Shown here piece after piece: positions 6,761 through 14,428 of a stretch of 30,771 nt of DNA. The number at the start of each line of letters is the position of its first letter. Positions within the stretch are counted from its first letter, which is position 1. A program made the translations under genes and the position numbers. The notes under the pieces were generated by a model, which had not been told where the DNA came from, did not search any database, and saw only the letters and a program-made list of their open reading frames with translations. The stretch lies in IMG/VR virus record IMGVR_UViG_3300043803_001227, positions 1 to 30,771 of that record; one strand, given 5' to 3'. The DNA is from a virus.

Positions 6761-8634
6761 AGGGTGTTGTTACCGCGGCAGAAGGCTTGGGGGTGGCGCA
6801 CTGCGTAGTCGATGGCCTGATGAGCCACAACCCGAATGTTGCCCTCCTTGTCCTCTGAGTAGGGGTTCACCTGGAGATCGACGGCACCGAAGAGGCCCAG
6901 AACGAGCTGGCTCCAGACACCGAAGAACACGTCGCCAGTCTCCACCTGGTTGGAGCGGACTACGCCGTAGCTGTTCACGGTGTTGCCAGGCTCGAGAACA
7001 AACTGAGCGGTGTTGGCCGCTTTTTCGGTGGTCTTGAATCCGCCGTAGGTGGTGGCGTTGGTGACGTAACCCATGGTGCCAATGTCGGCGTCATCGGCCG
7101 CGACTTGGGTTTCCATGTCCACCAGCTCGGCATAGGTGGGCTGGTTTGCAGCGAAATCCTTGGTGTTGATCCCTGTGGTGATCTTGAGTCCTTCGGGCTG
7201 GGAAGAGGATCCCAGGCCATAAAGGGCAACCCGTGCTTGCTCCAGGGCCATCACGGTTACCAGGTCATTACGGACAAACGTCTCAACGTCGATGGAGCTT
7301 TGCAGCATCAGCGAACGGGAGAAGCGAGTCCAGGCGCTCATTTCCTTAAGCGTCATGGTGACCTGGCCCACGCTGGGCTCAGATTCGGCGGCGGCCACGC
7401 CTTCACCCTTCCAGTAGACCTGGCTGGCGCCGGTCTGCTTGGGGATACCCACGGGCCCAGTCAGGCCAGCCAGGATGGTGACACCAAGGCCGGTCAGGAA
7501 GTTGCGCTTGCGCAGCAGCTCGATGAACGATCCGGGGCGAGCATCGGTGAAGATCAGGTCACCGGCGGCGGAAGCGGTGCCAGCGACCAGGGACCGGCTG
7601 AGCACATCGTTTGCGATCAGCATGCCCTTAGGCTTAAGGCCCATCCGTTGCGCGGTGGCATTGCTGACCTCGCGCTCGAAGGCGGCCTCTTCCTGGAAGG
7701 AGCGCTCGTTGGGGAAGAGCTGGGCGCGCATGCACTTCAGAAAGCTGAAGCTGCGGGCCTCTTTGTCGGTCAGGCCGATGTCAGCAGAAGCGCCGGCGAT
7801 CGGTTGAGCAGCGGCCGGGGTGGCGGGCTGCTTGGCGCGCTTGCCGATGGCGGCGAGCACGTCCTTCATGGCTTCGGTTTCGGTGGCACCGCGTTCGATC
7901 AGGCCCTGGGCCAGGTCGTCGGCTTTGTGCTCACGGCAGAGGCCGGTGATGCTGGCGACGCGGGAACGCTCATCGGCCGCAGCCTGAGCCTTCACCGCCT
8001 CGATGTCGATGGTCGGTTCCATGGATTCGATCGGGGGTTGGGTTTGGTCTGCGGCCTGGGCCGCGGTGTCGCCGATTGCTCGGCCTTGGCCGACGGTGGC
8101 GTCGGCTGGGATGGAAACGGTCGAGACTTCCATCGGCGTGAACGCTGTGACCAGCGCCACGCCTTCGCGCGACTTGAGGTCAAGCGGCGCGTCGATGGAG
8201 TACATAAAGGAGACGTTGCGGATGATGCCCGCCTCCCAGTTCTGCCGGACCTTCCATTCGTCGGAGCCCTCGGACTTGGTGTTGGGGCTCCAACGAGTGC
8301 GGACCATGCCGCGCCCGTCACCGCCCTGCCAAGCCTTCTCGACTCCGCCGAGAACCACATCGGGGTTGTGGTTCCAGAGCCATGGCGCCGCCCCTGAATT
8401 GAGGCGGGCCATGTTCATCGCGCCAGGGTCATGGCTGAGAACTTCCATCCCGAAGTAGCGCTCGACTGGCTCCTCTGAGGAGAAGCTGAACTCGACTACT
8501 TCGGGGTCGTCCTCCGCGCGGCACCAGCTCGCCACCACCGCATTGCGGTAAAGCGGCTTGCCGTCGTGGTCGCGTTGTTCCATTGGCGCGGCGTTTCCTG
8601 CGCTCAGGCTAGGAAGTCTGATTTCGTCGCTCAT
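6757..8634 (-). CDS. Prohead protease fused to HK97-type major capsid protein
   Basis: One 625-residue frame contains two modules. Residues about 40-190 look like an HK97-family prohead serine protease: 'PWLWNHNPDVVLGG' with a likely catalytic His89, and 'GIIRNVSFMYS' with a likely Ser142. After a helical, Gln/Ala-rich linker or delta domain (190-285) comes an HK97-fold capsid domain with 'VGIPKQTGASQVYWKGEG', 'KEMSAWTRFSRSLM' and 'ALYGLGSSSQPEGL'. The fusion should deliver the protease into the prohead and be cut during maturation. The start at 8634 has GGAGG 10 nt upstream. A recurring hairpin lies inside codons 5-11. The ATG overlaps the portal stop by 4 nt. Confidence 0.88.
   Translation of the reverse strand: MSDEIRLPSLSAGNAAPMEQRDHDGKPLYRNAVVASWCRAEDDPEVVEFSFSSEEPVERYFGMEVLSHDPGAMNMARLNSGAAPWLWNHNPDVVLGGVEKAWQGGDGRGMVRTRWSPNTKSEGSDEWKVRQNWEAGIIRNVSFMYSIDAPLDLKSREGVALVTAFTPMEVSTVSIPADATVGQGRAIGDTAAQAADQTQPPIESMEPTIDIEAVKAQAAADERSRVASITGLCREHKADDLAQGLIERGATETEAMKDVLAAIGKRAKQPATPAAAQPIAGASADIGLTDKEARSFSFLKCMRAQLFPNERSFQEEAAFEREVSNATAQRMGLKPKGMLIANDVLSRSLVAGTASAAGDLIFTDARPGSFIELLRKRNFLTGLGVTILAGLTGPVGIPKQTGASQVYWKGEGVAAAESEPSVGQVTMTLKEMSAWTRFSRSLMLQSSIDVETFVRNDLVTVMALEQARVALYGLGSSSQPEGLKITTGINTKDFAANQPTYAELVDMETQVAADDADIGTMGYVTNATTYGGFKTTEKAANTAQFVLEPGNTVNSYGVVRSNQVETGDVFFGVWSQLVLGLFGAVDLQVNPYSEDKEGNIRVVAHQAIDYAVRHPQAFCRGNNTL
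8604..8621 (-). repeat. Junction hairpin repeat, copy 3 (inside the capsid gene start)
   Basis: Plus-strand TCAGGCT-AGGA-AGTCTGA, six of seven pairs intact. It lies 13-30 nt downstream of the capsid ATG in the coding sequence (residues ..Ile-Arg-Leu-Pro-Ser-Leu..), unlike other copies, which lie outside genes. Confidence 0.6.
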
Positions 8635-10187
8635 GTTGAAGCGTCCTCCGGGTCGTCCTCGAGGTCGTCGTCGGGGTCTGGCTCGCTGGGATCTTCCGGC
8701 TCGTCATCCGTTTCCGGCTCAGCGTCGGGGGATCCGCCCTGCAGGTCGTCGGCGGGGTTGGTGTCGAACTGGATCCCCAGCTGCTCAGCCCGCTCCACCT
8801 CAGCGGCGCGCGCCAGAAGCAAATCCTCCAGATCGCCGCCTTGCTGGGCCACGACCTGCGCCTGCGTCGTGAAGCCGGAGCGGACCAGATCTCTGTTGGC
8901 CGCCGCTTCCTTCTGCGGGTCTACGAACTCCCAGCCGCGCGGGAACCACTTCACGGCTTCGTAGCGCTCTGGCGCCAGGTCGTAGCCCGGGAGCTGCAGG
9001 GTGCCGGCGCCAACGGCAGCAGCCATGGCACGCTCGAAAACGACCTGGCACACGTCTTCGATGATCCAATCCTGCAGGCTGCGCCAGAGCTCCAGCACCT
9101 CAAGCCGCTCAAGGCGGCTGCTGCTGTAGTTGGACTGGCTGTAGTCCGCGCTCACCGTGGGATAGGGCACGCCGGAGCCGGCGGCCAGTGAGCGCAGCAT
9201 GGGCCGCAGGAAGGCCTCGTACTCGGTGTCGGCGTTGCCCAGCTGCGGCACCGTGATGCTCTCACCCGGCGCCAGGTGCTTGAAGACACCGGGCTCGAAG
9301 TTGGTCAGCCGCTCGCCATCCTCCACGCCATCGCCGACGAGCTCGCCTTCGGGGCTCTGGATGAAGCCCATCAGGCTGGAGCGCGCGCGCTTGCCGACCA
9401 CTTCGGCCTCCTCGAAGCCGGCGACGTGGTGCATCCGCTTGATGCTGCTGGCGAACATCGGGACGCCCCTGGTCTGGCCGGGCCGCTCGGGGATGAACAG
9501 GTGGATGATCTGCTCGGCCGGCACGTCCCTAGTGCTGTAGCCGACGGCGCCCGACACGTCGCCAGGGTGGCGAAGGCGGAAGCGGTAGGCGGTGGGCCGC
9601 CCCCAGCGGTTGACCTGCACGCCCATGCGCCACTCGAGGCCATTGGCATCAGGGCCGACCGTGTGCGTCTCGTCGCAGAGATCGGCCTCGAGGATCTCCA
9701 GGCCCAGCGGTGTGTCGCTGTTGCCGAACGCCTCGGGCACCAGGCGGATGAACACCTCGCCCGATTCGGGAACGGCGGCCATGGACTGGCGCAGGATTCG
9801 CGCGAACGACAGCTTGCCGGCGGCGTGGATGTGCTCCTTGCGGCAGTAGCGGCGCCACCAGGCTTCGATGCGGTCGTTGGTTGGCTTGTCCAGCCGGCCA
9901 CCGCCGCGCACCATCGGCACCCGCGACTGCATCCGGATGCCGCGGCCGATCACGTTGGTGACGATCGCCCGGCGCGCTGCCTGCACGTAGGGGTTGTCCC
10001 TGAGCAGCTGCCGTGAGCGATTGCGCAGCCGCACCAGGCTGCCATCGATCTCCGCATCGGCGCTGGTGGAGCTTGTCACCCAGTCAGCCGTAAGGCGCGA
10101 CACCAGGGCGCCTTCGTAGGCGCGCCGGCCGCGGCGGGGGGCGGCTGGGGTCTGCTGCTGGGGCTGTTTGCCCTTGCGCTTGCTCAT
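8631..10187 (-). CDS. Portal protein (lambda gpB family)
   Basis: A 518-residue protein of the lambda-type portal family. Recognisable parts are 'LRNRSRQLLRDNPYVQAARR' near residue 55, 'TNVIGRGIRMQSRVP', 'ESGEVFIRLVPE', 'GLEILEADLCDE' and 'VPAEQIIHLFIPERPGQTRG', then 'SSIKRMHHVAGFEEAEVVGK'. The length is normal for the family. The portal is the dodecameric ring through which DNA is packaged by the terminase. The N-terminus is basic, while the last 40 residues are extremely acidic (many Asp/Glu/Pro), perhaps as a flexible tail or DNA mimic. A ribosome site GAGG lies 8 nt before the ATG at 10187. Confidence 0.92.
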   Translation of the reverse strand: MSKRKGKQPQQQTPAAPRRGRRAYEGALVSRLTADWVTSSTSADAEIDGSLVRLRNRSRQLLRDNPYVQAARRAIVTNVIGRGIRMQSRVPMVRGGGRLDKPTNDRIEAWWRRYCRKEHIHAAGKLSFARILRQSMAAVPESGEVFIRLVPEAFGNSDTPLGLEILEADLCDETHTVGPDANGLEWRMGVQVNRWGRPTAYRFRLRHPGDVSGAVGYSTRDVPAEQIIHLFIPERPGQTRGVPMFASSIKRMHHVAGFEEAEVVGKRARSSLMGFIQSPEGELVGDGVEDGERLTNFEPGVFKHLAPGESITVPQLGNADTEYEAFLRPMLRSLAAGSGVPYPTVSADYSQSNYSSSRLERLEVLELWRSLQDWIIEDVCQVVFERAMAAAVGAGTLQLPGYDLAPERYEAVKWFPRGWEFVDPQKEAAANRDLVRSGFTTQAQVVAQQGGDLEDLLLARAAEVERAEQLGIQFDTNPADDLQGGSPDAEPETDDEPEDPSEPDPDDDLEDDPEDAST

Positions 10188-10759
10188 CGCCCGAACCTCA
10201 CATAGAGCGAGCGCGGATCACCCAGGCCGGCGGCCACCTTTTCGGCGGCTTTCTCGCGGGCCACGATTGCTTTGAGCTGCGACTCGCGCTGCATCAGCTG
10301 GCCCAGGTCGGCAGCGTCGAACCGCCTACTGCCGATCGTGTAGCTCTTGAATCCCTTGTTGACGATGGCGCGGATCGCGGCGCGCACCTCATCGAGCTCC
10401 ACCTCAGCCTGGCTGCGGCCATCGAACGCACCGGGGCTGCCGGCGTAGCTCAGGCTGGCCAGCACCTGGAAGCTGCCAGATCCCACCGTGATCACCGTGG
10501 CGCCGCTGGTGATTCGGCTCTGCCAGCTCCAGGTGCCGGCATCGAAGGCGGCAGACGTGGTGGCGCTGATTGCCATGTCCCAGCCGCCATCGGTGCGGGC
10601 CGTGCCGGTCACCGTGGCGCCTTCGCTGGCGGTGTTGAAGCGCAGGAAGGCGGTGAACGTCCAGGCCGCTGAGGTGGCGGCGTTGCCGTCGAGGTCGAGC
10701 GCAGCCGGCTCCACCCATGCCACCGTGTCGCCGGCCCGGATTGTCGCAGGGACTGTCAT
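10184..10759 (-). CDS. Ig-like domain fused to gpW-like head-tail connector
   Basis: A 191-residue protein between the large terminase and the portal, exactly where lambda has W. Residues 1-115 form a beta-rich domain (MTVPATIRAGDTVAWVEPAA, 'AGTWSWQSRITSGATVITVG'). The C-terminal 70 residues ('EVRAAIRAIVNKGFKSYTIG', 'RRFDAADLGQLMQRESQL', 'GDPRSLYVRF') follow the gpW pattern of helix, beta hairpin and helix. gpW stabilises filled heads and forms the site for the next connector protein. The extra N-terminal domain is common in alphaproteobacterial and cyanobacterial relatives as I recall them, and could decorate the connector. It overlaps the portal by 4 nt. Confidence 0.72.
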   Translation of the reverse strand: MTVPATIRAGDTVAWVEPAALDLDGNAATSAAWTFTAFLRFNTASEGATVTGTARTDGGWDMAISATTSAAFDAGTWSWQSRITSGATVITVGSGSFQVLASLSYAGSPGAFDGRSQAEVELDEVRAAIRAIVNKGFKSYTIGSRRFDAADLGQLMQRESQLKAIVAREKAAEKVAAGLGDPRSLYVRFGR

Positions 10760-10763
10760 AGCC

Positions 10764-10781
10764 TCAGGCTAGGAAGCCTGA
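10764..10781 (-). repeat. Junction hairpin repeat, copy 4 (perfect)
   Basis: Plus-strand TCAGGCT-AGGA-AGCCTGA, a perfect 7-bp inverted repeat. It fills the 23-nt gap between the large terminase stop (10783) and the gpW-like start (10759), directly before the ATG. Confidence 0.75.
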
Positions 10782-10782
10782 T

Positions 10783-12723
10783 CTACCAGCCCGACACGAA
10801 ACCACCCGGGCGCGTTGGCGTGCTGGACCTGGCCTGGCGCTGCGGGGCGGCTGGCTTGGTGAGCTGCGCCTCCAGCTGGTCCCACATCGTCGCGCGGTTG
10901 TAGCGCCTGGCCACCAGCTGCAGCGCGGCGTAGGCCATGCGGGTGCAGTCGCCGGCTTCGTCGCGGGAGCCCGGGGGGCATTCCCACTTGTACTCCCTGC
11001 GCTCCTTGGTCTTGGGGATCCACTTCCACGGGAACAGCTCGCGCAGGAAGTCATCGGTTGAGGCGGTGCCGAAGTGCAGGTAACCGGGGCCCGGCTGCTC
11101 CACCCTGAGCTGCTTCTTCAAATGGTTCACGCTGTTCGTGTATCCCACGGTGTAGACCTTGGCCCCCTTGGCGACCGTCTGGTTCTTTCGGTTCACCTCC
11201 ACCGGCTTGCCTTTCTGGATGATCGGCAGATCCTTGAAGCCCGATCCCTTCATGGCCACCCATCGATCGGTGCGGGTCCGGCAGTAGTCGGCCACTGCCT
11301 TGCTGGAAAGGCCGCCGTGGTCAATGCCGCCCAAGGCGATCCGCATTTTCCCGCCATCCTGCCGGGCCCACGTGGTCTGACTCAGCTGGTCCAGCTGCTC
11401 CCACACCTCGGCCTGTTGAGGGTCGCCATCGATCTCGAAGTGGGCAATGTGCCAGCCTTCCTCACCGCGGCCCCAGCCCCAGACCGTCAGCACCAGTCGC
11501 TCGCCCACAGTGCCACCGCCGCCCTGCACGTCCACGCCCGCAGTGAGCACCAGCACGCCGGTAGGGATTGACCATGCCTCGCCGTTCCAGGGGTAGCCAT
11601 TGCCGAACCCTTCGCTCTTCCGGCGCTCCGCCAGCCCTTCCCCGGTCAACTTGCTGGTGATCGAATCCTCCCACGGCACTCCTAGGTCGGTGTTGTGGAA
11701 CGTCTGCATGGGATCGGTGTTGCCCATCTTCATCTGCTCCAGCGCCGTGCGGTGACGGCTCACCAGCTCCGGCCACATCGCTGCCCGGTGGTAGCTCATG
11801 CCGGGCCCCACCTGCTGGGATCGCCAGACCGGCACACCATTGCGCAGCACCTGCTTGCTGCGGTCCAGGCCCAGTGGACACGCCCAGCCGGCATCCTCGT
11901 CCATCTCCCGCAGGTGGCTGTAATCGATCGGCGTTTCGCAGTTCTCGCAGCTGATCCGGCCCTCGTCCGGCCCTTCCTTGATAAATCGCTCCCACCTCAA
12001 CTGCTGGTAGTGACGGCAGTGCGGGCAGGGATAGTAGCGGTACTGCTGATCGCCTTTCTTAAAGGCCTGCTCCATGTAGTCGTTGGGATAGATCGGGGTG
12101 CCGCCGATCGTGAAAAACGGATCCCAGATATTGCCGGCCCGCTGGAAGAGGTTGCCGATCGTGTCGCCCTCTGGGCTGTCGTAGGTGGCTGGCTCCTCGA
12201 ACAGGATCGGGCTTCGCTCCACCCGCCGGCCGGATCGCGGGGTGGCGGCGCTCACCAGGTGGATCAGGGCACCGTTCACCAGCTGCTTGAAGTTGTAGGC
12301 GTTCTTCGGCGCCCCCTTAGCCTTTCTGTTGCTGAGCATCCCCTTCAGCCGTGGGATGCCATGGTTGTCATCAAACATCGAATCAATGTCTTCGTGGCTG
12401 TAGGTGTCAACCTCAGAATCCGTAGGCTGCACCAGCATGATTTTGGACGGGCGCCAGTCGGTGAAGAACGCAATCACGGCCTTCACGTACTCAGACCACC
12501 CGACCCGCGACGGCTTCTGGCACACCATGCACTCCACTTCGGGGTCAGTGGGCGCCAGGAACCAATCCCGCTGGTATGGCCTGGTGTACCACCGTTGCCG
12601 GCCGTCTGTGGCGCTGGTGATGTAATAGTGCTGGTCGGAGTATTCCAGCATCGTCATGGGCGGCCGTGGCTTGACCTTGGCCGCCAGTCGCTGGGCCATC
12701 CTGCGCACGCTGCGGTCGATCAT
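10783..12723 (-). CDS. terL: Terminase large subunit (lambda gpA type)
   Basis: A 646-residue packaging ATPase-nuclease. The gpA hallmarks are present: 'RWYTRPYQRDWFLAPTDPEV', a deviant Walker A 'SRVGWSE' (residues 72-78, equivalent to 'SARVGYS' in lambda), a Walker B-like 'ILFEEPATYDSP', and a zinc-binding pair 'CPHCRHY' and 'CENCETPI' at about 230-265. The C-terminal half carries the nuclease-type acidic positions ('TAGVDVQGGG', 'GGIDHGGLSSKAVADYC') and 'PWKWIPKTKERREYKWECPP'. It cuts concatemers at cos or pac and pumps DNA through the portal. It overlaps the small-subunit gene by 4 nt (ATGA). The end is Gln/Arg-rich. Confidence 0.93.
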   Translation of the reverse strand: MIDRSVRRMAQRLAAKVKPRPPMTMLEYSDQHYYITSATDGRQRWYTRPYQRDWFLAPTDPEVECMVCQKPSRVGWSEYVKAVIAFFTDWRPSKIMLVQPTDSEVDTYSHEDIDSMFDDNHGIPRLKGMLSNRKAKGAPKNAYNFKQLVNGALIHLVSAATPRSGRRVERSPILFEEPATYDSPEGDTIGNLFQRAGNIWDPFFTIGGTPIYPNDYMEQAFKKGDQQYRYYPCPHCRHYQQLRWERFIKEGPDEGRISCENCETPIDYSHLREMDEDAGWACPLGLDRSKQVLRNGVPVWRSQQVGPGMSYHRAAMWPELVSRHRTALEQMKMGNTDPMQTFHNTDLGVPWEDSITSKLTGEGLAERRKSEGFGNGYPWNGEAWSIPTGVLVLTAGVDVQGGGGTVGERLVLTVWGWGRGEEGWHIAHFEIDGDPQQAEVWEQLDQLSQTTWARQDGGKMRIALGGIDHGGLSSKAVADYCRTRTDRWVAMKGSGFKDLPIIQKGKPVEVNRKNQTVAKGAKVYTVGYTNSVNHLKKQLRVEQPGPGYLHFGTASTDDFLRELFPWKWIPKTKERREYKWECPPGSRDEAGDCTRMAYAALQLVARRYNRATMWDQLEAQLTKPAAPQRQARSSTPTRPGGFVSGW

Positions 12724-13313
12724 TCCGGCAGCTCCTCAAAGGAATCGGATGCCACCGATTCGAAGACGTCGGAGATCATGCGCTCGATCTTTTCCAGCTC
12801 CCTATGCGTCAGGTGTGGAATGGCCGCTTTGATCTGTTTGTGCAGTGATCCGGCCTTCGTGGTCAGCTGCAGCAACACGGCGTTATAGGCCATCTCCATG
12901 TCTTCAATGTAGGCCAGCTGGCCGGCTTTCACCTTCCTGTCCATCTCAGCAATCAGCCGCTTCTCCCGTTCGTGGAGGGCCCGCTCATCGTTGAAGTTCG
13001 GCACCTCGCCGGGGTCGAGTGGCTCGGCTGGCTCGATCGGTTGGCGGCGGGGCGGGGCGAATACTGGCGGAGCTGGCCGCTCACGCTTTGCCGCTGGCTG
13101 CTGCGCTTCGGCCTGATGCGGCGCCACCCGAGCCAGGTACTCGCTCACCAGCAGGTCGCCATCCACCCGCAGCGGCTTAGCCTGCAGGATGCACGGGCTG
13201 CCCTGAAGCGCCCCACGCTCGCAGAGCTTCTCCAGGTTCTGGCGGGTGCAGCGGCGTCCGGCCTGGGCCTCGATCAGCTCGGCGCCCTTGGTGCTGTTCA
13301 GCTGGTTCGGCAT
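12720..13313 (-). CDS. Terminase small subunit-like protein (Nu1 position)
   Basis: A 197-residue protein directly before the large terminase. I chose the ATG at 13313 (MPNQLNSTKGAELIEAQAGR), since the upstream extension to 13382 overlaps the neighbouring gene's end and a hairpin. The first part (TRQNLEKLCERGALQGSPCI, 'VDGDLLVSEYLARVAP') resembles the DNA-binding winged helix of Nu1-like subunits, which read a helix followed by a 'VD...EY' wing. A proline-rich linker and a helical C-terminal domain (ERALHEREKRLIAEMDRKVK) follow, as expected for the large-subunit binding part. It recognises the packaging site. Confidence 0.75.
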   Translation of the reverse strand: MPNQLNSTKGAELIEAQAGRRCTRQNLEKLCERGALQGSPCILQAKPLRVDGDLLVSEYLARVAPHQAEAQQPAAKRERPAPPVFAPPRRQPIEPAEPLDPGEVPNFNDERALHEREKRLIAEMDRKVKAGQLAYIEDMEMAYNAVLLQLTTKAGSLHKQIKAAIPHLTHRELEKIERMISDVFESVASDSFEELPE

Positions 13314-13340
13314 TGCAACCAGCCTAGGGAGCGGTTGCAG
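13314..13340 (-). repeat. Junction hairpin repeat, copy 5 (divergent, extended arms)
   Basis: The core AGCCT-AGGG-AGC (13321-13332) matches the family weakly. Outside it, TGCAACC (13314-13320) and GGTTGCA (13333-13339) are perfect 7-bp inverse complements. The hairpin lies just before the small terminase ATG at 13313. Confidence 0.5.
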
Positions 13341-13354
13341 CTTGGTTGCACTCG

Positions 13355-13371
13355 CGAGCCTGAGCCTGTCA
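13355..13371 (-). repeat. Hairpin after the HNH gene stop
   Basis: On the minus strand GCCTGA-CAGGC-TCAGGC is a perfect 6-bp stem across the TGA stop of the HNH gene at 13369. There is no T-run after it. It shares the CCTGA/TCAGG arm bases with the junction hairpin family. Confidence 0.4.
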
Positions 13372-14160
13372 GGCCAAGGCAAGCGCCAACTGCTGGCCCT
13401 CGGGTGGGCGGATCACCCGGCGGATCCGGCGCAGGCGGAGCTCGCTGAAGAACGGCTGGCAGCGATACCAGGGCTCCATGTCGTTGAGTCGCTTGCTGGC
13501 GTTGCACGGCCAGCAGGCCGGCACGATGTTCCCGATGTCATGGGCGCCGCCCTTGCTGATCGGCTCCACGTGCTCGATTTGCATGTCGCCGCCGGTGCCG
13601 CAGTAGGCGCAGCAGTTGCCGAACTCGTTGAACCGTTGGCGCAGCGCCGCCACCGGGATCTGCACGGGGGTCTGGCCCCGGTTCTGAGCCTTGCGGCGCT
13701 TGGACTTTTCCCGGTGGTAAAGCCGCAGGTCGGGCTTGATCTGGTATTCCAGCCACCAGCTGGCCTGTGCCCATTGACGGTCGTGGGCGGCGCGATCACT
13801 TGGATGCTCGCGCCAGTGGCGGAGCTGCTCATCCATCACCAGGCGGGCGACGCTGGGGGATCGGCCGGCGCGGCGGATGGCCTTCTGTAGGGCCGTTGCA
13901 GGGGCGCCGTTGATCCGTTCGGTTCCACGGGTTGTCAGGCCTTTCTCTTTTAGCGCTCTCCTGATTGCGGGCCTGTGCTCGCGCATGTACTGGCGGTGGT
14001 ACTCGCGCTTTGCCTCCGTCAGCCGCGACTGCTCGCACTCAAGGCAATTCCCACCGACTTTTCTTCTAAGGCTTTGCCCGGTGCTTCTCCAGTCGTGCCC
14101 ACGCTTGCAAAGCGCTCCGAGGCGAAAGCGATCGCTATCAAATGCGTAGCCTGGTTCCAT
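13369..14160 (-). CDS. HNH endonuclease
   Basis: A 263-residue protein with a C-terminal HNH core at about residues 184-222: 'CCAYCGTGGDMQIEHVEPIS', then 'KGGAHDIGNIVPACWPCNAS'. The Cys pairs and EH..P, N, and C..CN positions fit the zinc-bearing HNH class. Near the N-terminus 'LCKRGHDW' and 'CLECEQSRL' form a second putative zinc knuckle, often linked to target recognition. HNH proteins next to terminase genes assist DNA cleavage during packaging in many cos phages, which is the likely role here. Its location just upstream of the small terminase supports this. A homing-type HNH is the alternative. Confidence 0.85.
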   Translation of the reverse strand: MEPGYAFDSDRFRLGALCKRGHDWRSTGQSLRRKVGGNCLECEQSRLTEAKREYHRQYMREHRPAIRRALKEKGLTTRGTERINGAPATALQKAIRRAGRSPSVARLVMDEQLRHWREHPSDRAAHDRQWAQASWWLEYQIKPDLRLYHREKSKRRKAQNRGQTPVQIPVAALRQRFNEFGNCCAYCGTGGDMQIEHVEPISKGGAHDIGNIVPACWPCNASKRLNDMEPWYRCQPFFSELRLRRIRRVIRPPEGQQLALALA

Positions 14161-14216
14161 CGGCCTGTTCCTGCAGGTTGGTCACGGGCCGGGAGTCCTA
14201 CCTCGCCGGTCCACAA

Positions 14217-14234
14217 TCAGGCTAGGAACGCTGA
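14217..14234 (-). repeat. Junction hairpin repeat, copy 6
   Basis: Plus-strand TCAGGCT-AGGA-ACGCTGA. Left arm and loop match the consensus exactly, and the outer four pairs of the right arm are kept. It spans the stop of the gene ending at 14222, in the leader of the HNH gene. Confidence 0.6.
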
Positions 14235-14428
14235 GCCGCAACCTTATTGCGAGCCGTTGTCAACAGCGCAACCGCGGTACGAATAGCCCTCAAATCCCCA
14301 GCGACAGCGAGGACCCGAAGCCCGGGGCAGTCATACCAAGGGATCTCAGCCACGCCCCAATCGGCCGCGCGTTTGATCACAACGCTTTGGGCCTCGATTG
14401 GCCCTGCAAAGTGGTTCGCCGCGAACAT
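14222..14428 (-). CDS. Small hypothetical protein
   Basis: A 68-residue protein. The ATG at 14428 (MFAANHFAGPIEAQSVVIKR) shares one base with the stop of the upstream gpZ-like gene (TGATG), which selects it over a start further upstream at 14458. The sequence is moderately hydrophobic with a helical C-terminal half (LRAIRTAVALLTTARNKVAA) and ends Gln-Arg-Ser. I recognise no family. In lambda the gene next to Z is the tail terminator U, but this protein is too short and shows no resemblance to it. Confidence 0.5.
   Translation of the reverse strand: MFAANHFAGPIEAQSVVIKRAADWGVAEIPWYDCPGLRVLAVAGDLRAIRTAVALLTTARNKVAAQRS

Noticed and set aside
7105-8397. Long open plus-strand frame opposite the capsid gene (430 codons).
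   Set aside because: It is a shadow of GC-rich codon use in the capsid gene. Its translation is low-complexity and matches no protein pattern.
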